6,339 bases of DNA, taken from contig JBOFCS010000002.1 in NCBI GenBank assembly GCA_051646185.1, positions 1 through 6,339 of the forward strand, written 5' to 3'. Numbering within the stretch: position 1 is the stretch's first letter; each line of letters starts with the position of its first letter. The translations under genes were made by a program, and so were the position numbers. Positions 6,151-6,339 of this stretch are shown here, one piece after another. The notes below the pieces were generated by a model that did not search any database, was not told the DNA's origin, and saw only the letters and a program-made list of their open reading frames with translations. The stretch is from JBOFCS01 sp051646185. GTDB lineage: Bacteria; Actinomycetota; Actinomycetes; Mycobacteriales; Mycobacteriaceae.

Positions 6151-6339
6151 GCGAAGTACTTAGCTCCGCTGCCTCGGAGGTAAAAACTGGCTTTCAAGTT
6201 ACTCTCAAGAATTTTGAAGGTCCGTTTGATTTATTGCTGCAACTGATCAATCAGCATCGACTTGATCTCACCGATGTTGCTTTGCATGAAGTTACTGACG
6301 AATTTCTTTTGTACACAAAGACTCTCGGTCCTGAAATGA
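6147..6339 (+). CDS. scpA: ScpA, segregation and condensation protein A (3' partial)
   Basis: Only the first 64 residues are in the window, and the frame is open to the right edge. After a short variable N-terminus (MSEVLSSAASEVKTG) comes the ScpA hallmark: FQVTLKNFEGPFDLLLQLI at about residues 16-34, then HRLDLTDVALHEVTDEFL (37-54). ScpA is the kleisin of the SMC-ScpA-ScpB condensin. Its N-terminal helical domain, partly seen here, binds the SMC neck, and the whole complex compacts and separates sister chromosomes. The GTG start overlaps the ParA-like gene's TGA (GTGA at 6147-6150), suggesting translational coupling and a shared transcript. The ribosome binding site is poor (GGATCGG directly upstream), consistent with coupling. 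scpB is expected downstream, outside the window. Confidence 0.93.
   Translation, partial: MSEVLSSAASEVKTGFQVTLKNFEGPFDLLLQLINQHRLDLTDVALHEVTDEFLLYTKTLGPEM

Noticed and set aside
6175..6180. CGGAGG, a strong Shine-Dalgarno match inside scpA
   Set aside because: No in-frame ATG, GTG or TTG follows at a usable distance, so it is probably just Ser-Glu-Val codons.

Overview
The window looks like chromosomal core DNA from a Corynebacterium-type actinobacterium. The evidence is the gene order steA - steB - pyrG - Nudix hydrolase - xerD - ParA-like ATPase - scpA, all on the + strand. It matches the conserved Corynebacteriales neighbourhood (in Mycobacterium tuberculosis the Rv1697-Rv1701 block and the Rv1708-Rv1709 pair). 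Base composition looks intermediate rather than very GC-rich, which fits Corynebacterium better than Mycobacterium; I judged this by eye and did not count. Five of the six visible start codons are GTG.

Layout. Positions 1-671 hold the 3' part of steA, and 701-1633 hold steB. Together they encode a membrane-anchored pair implicated in daughter-cell separation. A 159-base gap (1634-1792) carries what looks like a structured leader for pyrG. It has a 13-bp hairpin, and part of its loop can also pair with the pyrG ribosome binding site, which is an H-type pseudoknot geometry. From 1793 come pyrG (CTP synthase), a Nudix hydrolase of the ADP-ribose pyrophosphatase type and xerD (tyrosine recombinase). 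They are packed with a 3-base gap and then a 4-base GTGA overlap, so they very likely form one operon. A 90-base gap (5098-5187) with a weak promoter candidate leads to an orphan ParA-like ATPase, probably the PldP orthologue. Its stop overlaps the GTG start of scpA, which runs off the right edge.

How the genes work together. The window mixes nucleotide metabolism (pyrG, Nudix) with the end of the cell cycle: chromosome dimer resolution (xerD), condensin loading or organisation (scpA), division-site or nucoid positioning (the ParA-like ATPase) and cell separation (steA/steB). There is no sign of mobile elements, CRISPR, tRNA/rRNA genes or recent transfer.

The most interesting item is the pyrG leader, which I do not recognise as a named RNA family. 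The rest is well-conserved core genome. Both edge genes (steA at the left, scpA at the right) are cut by the window, not broken genes.
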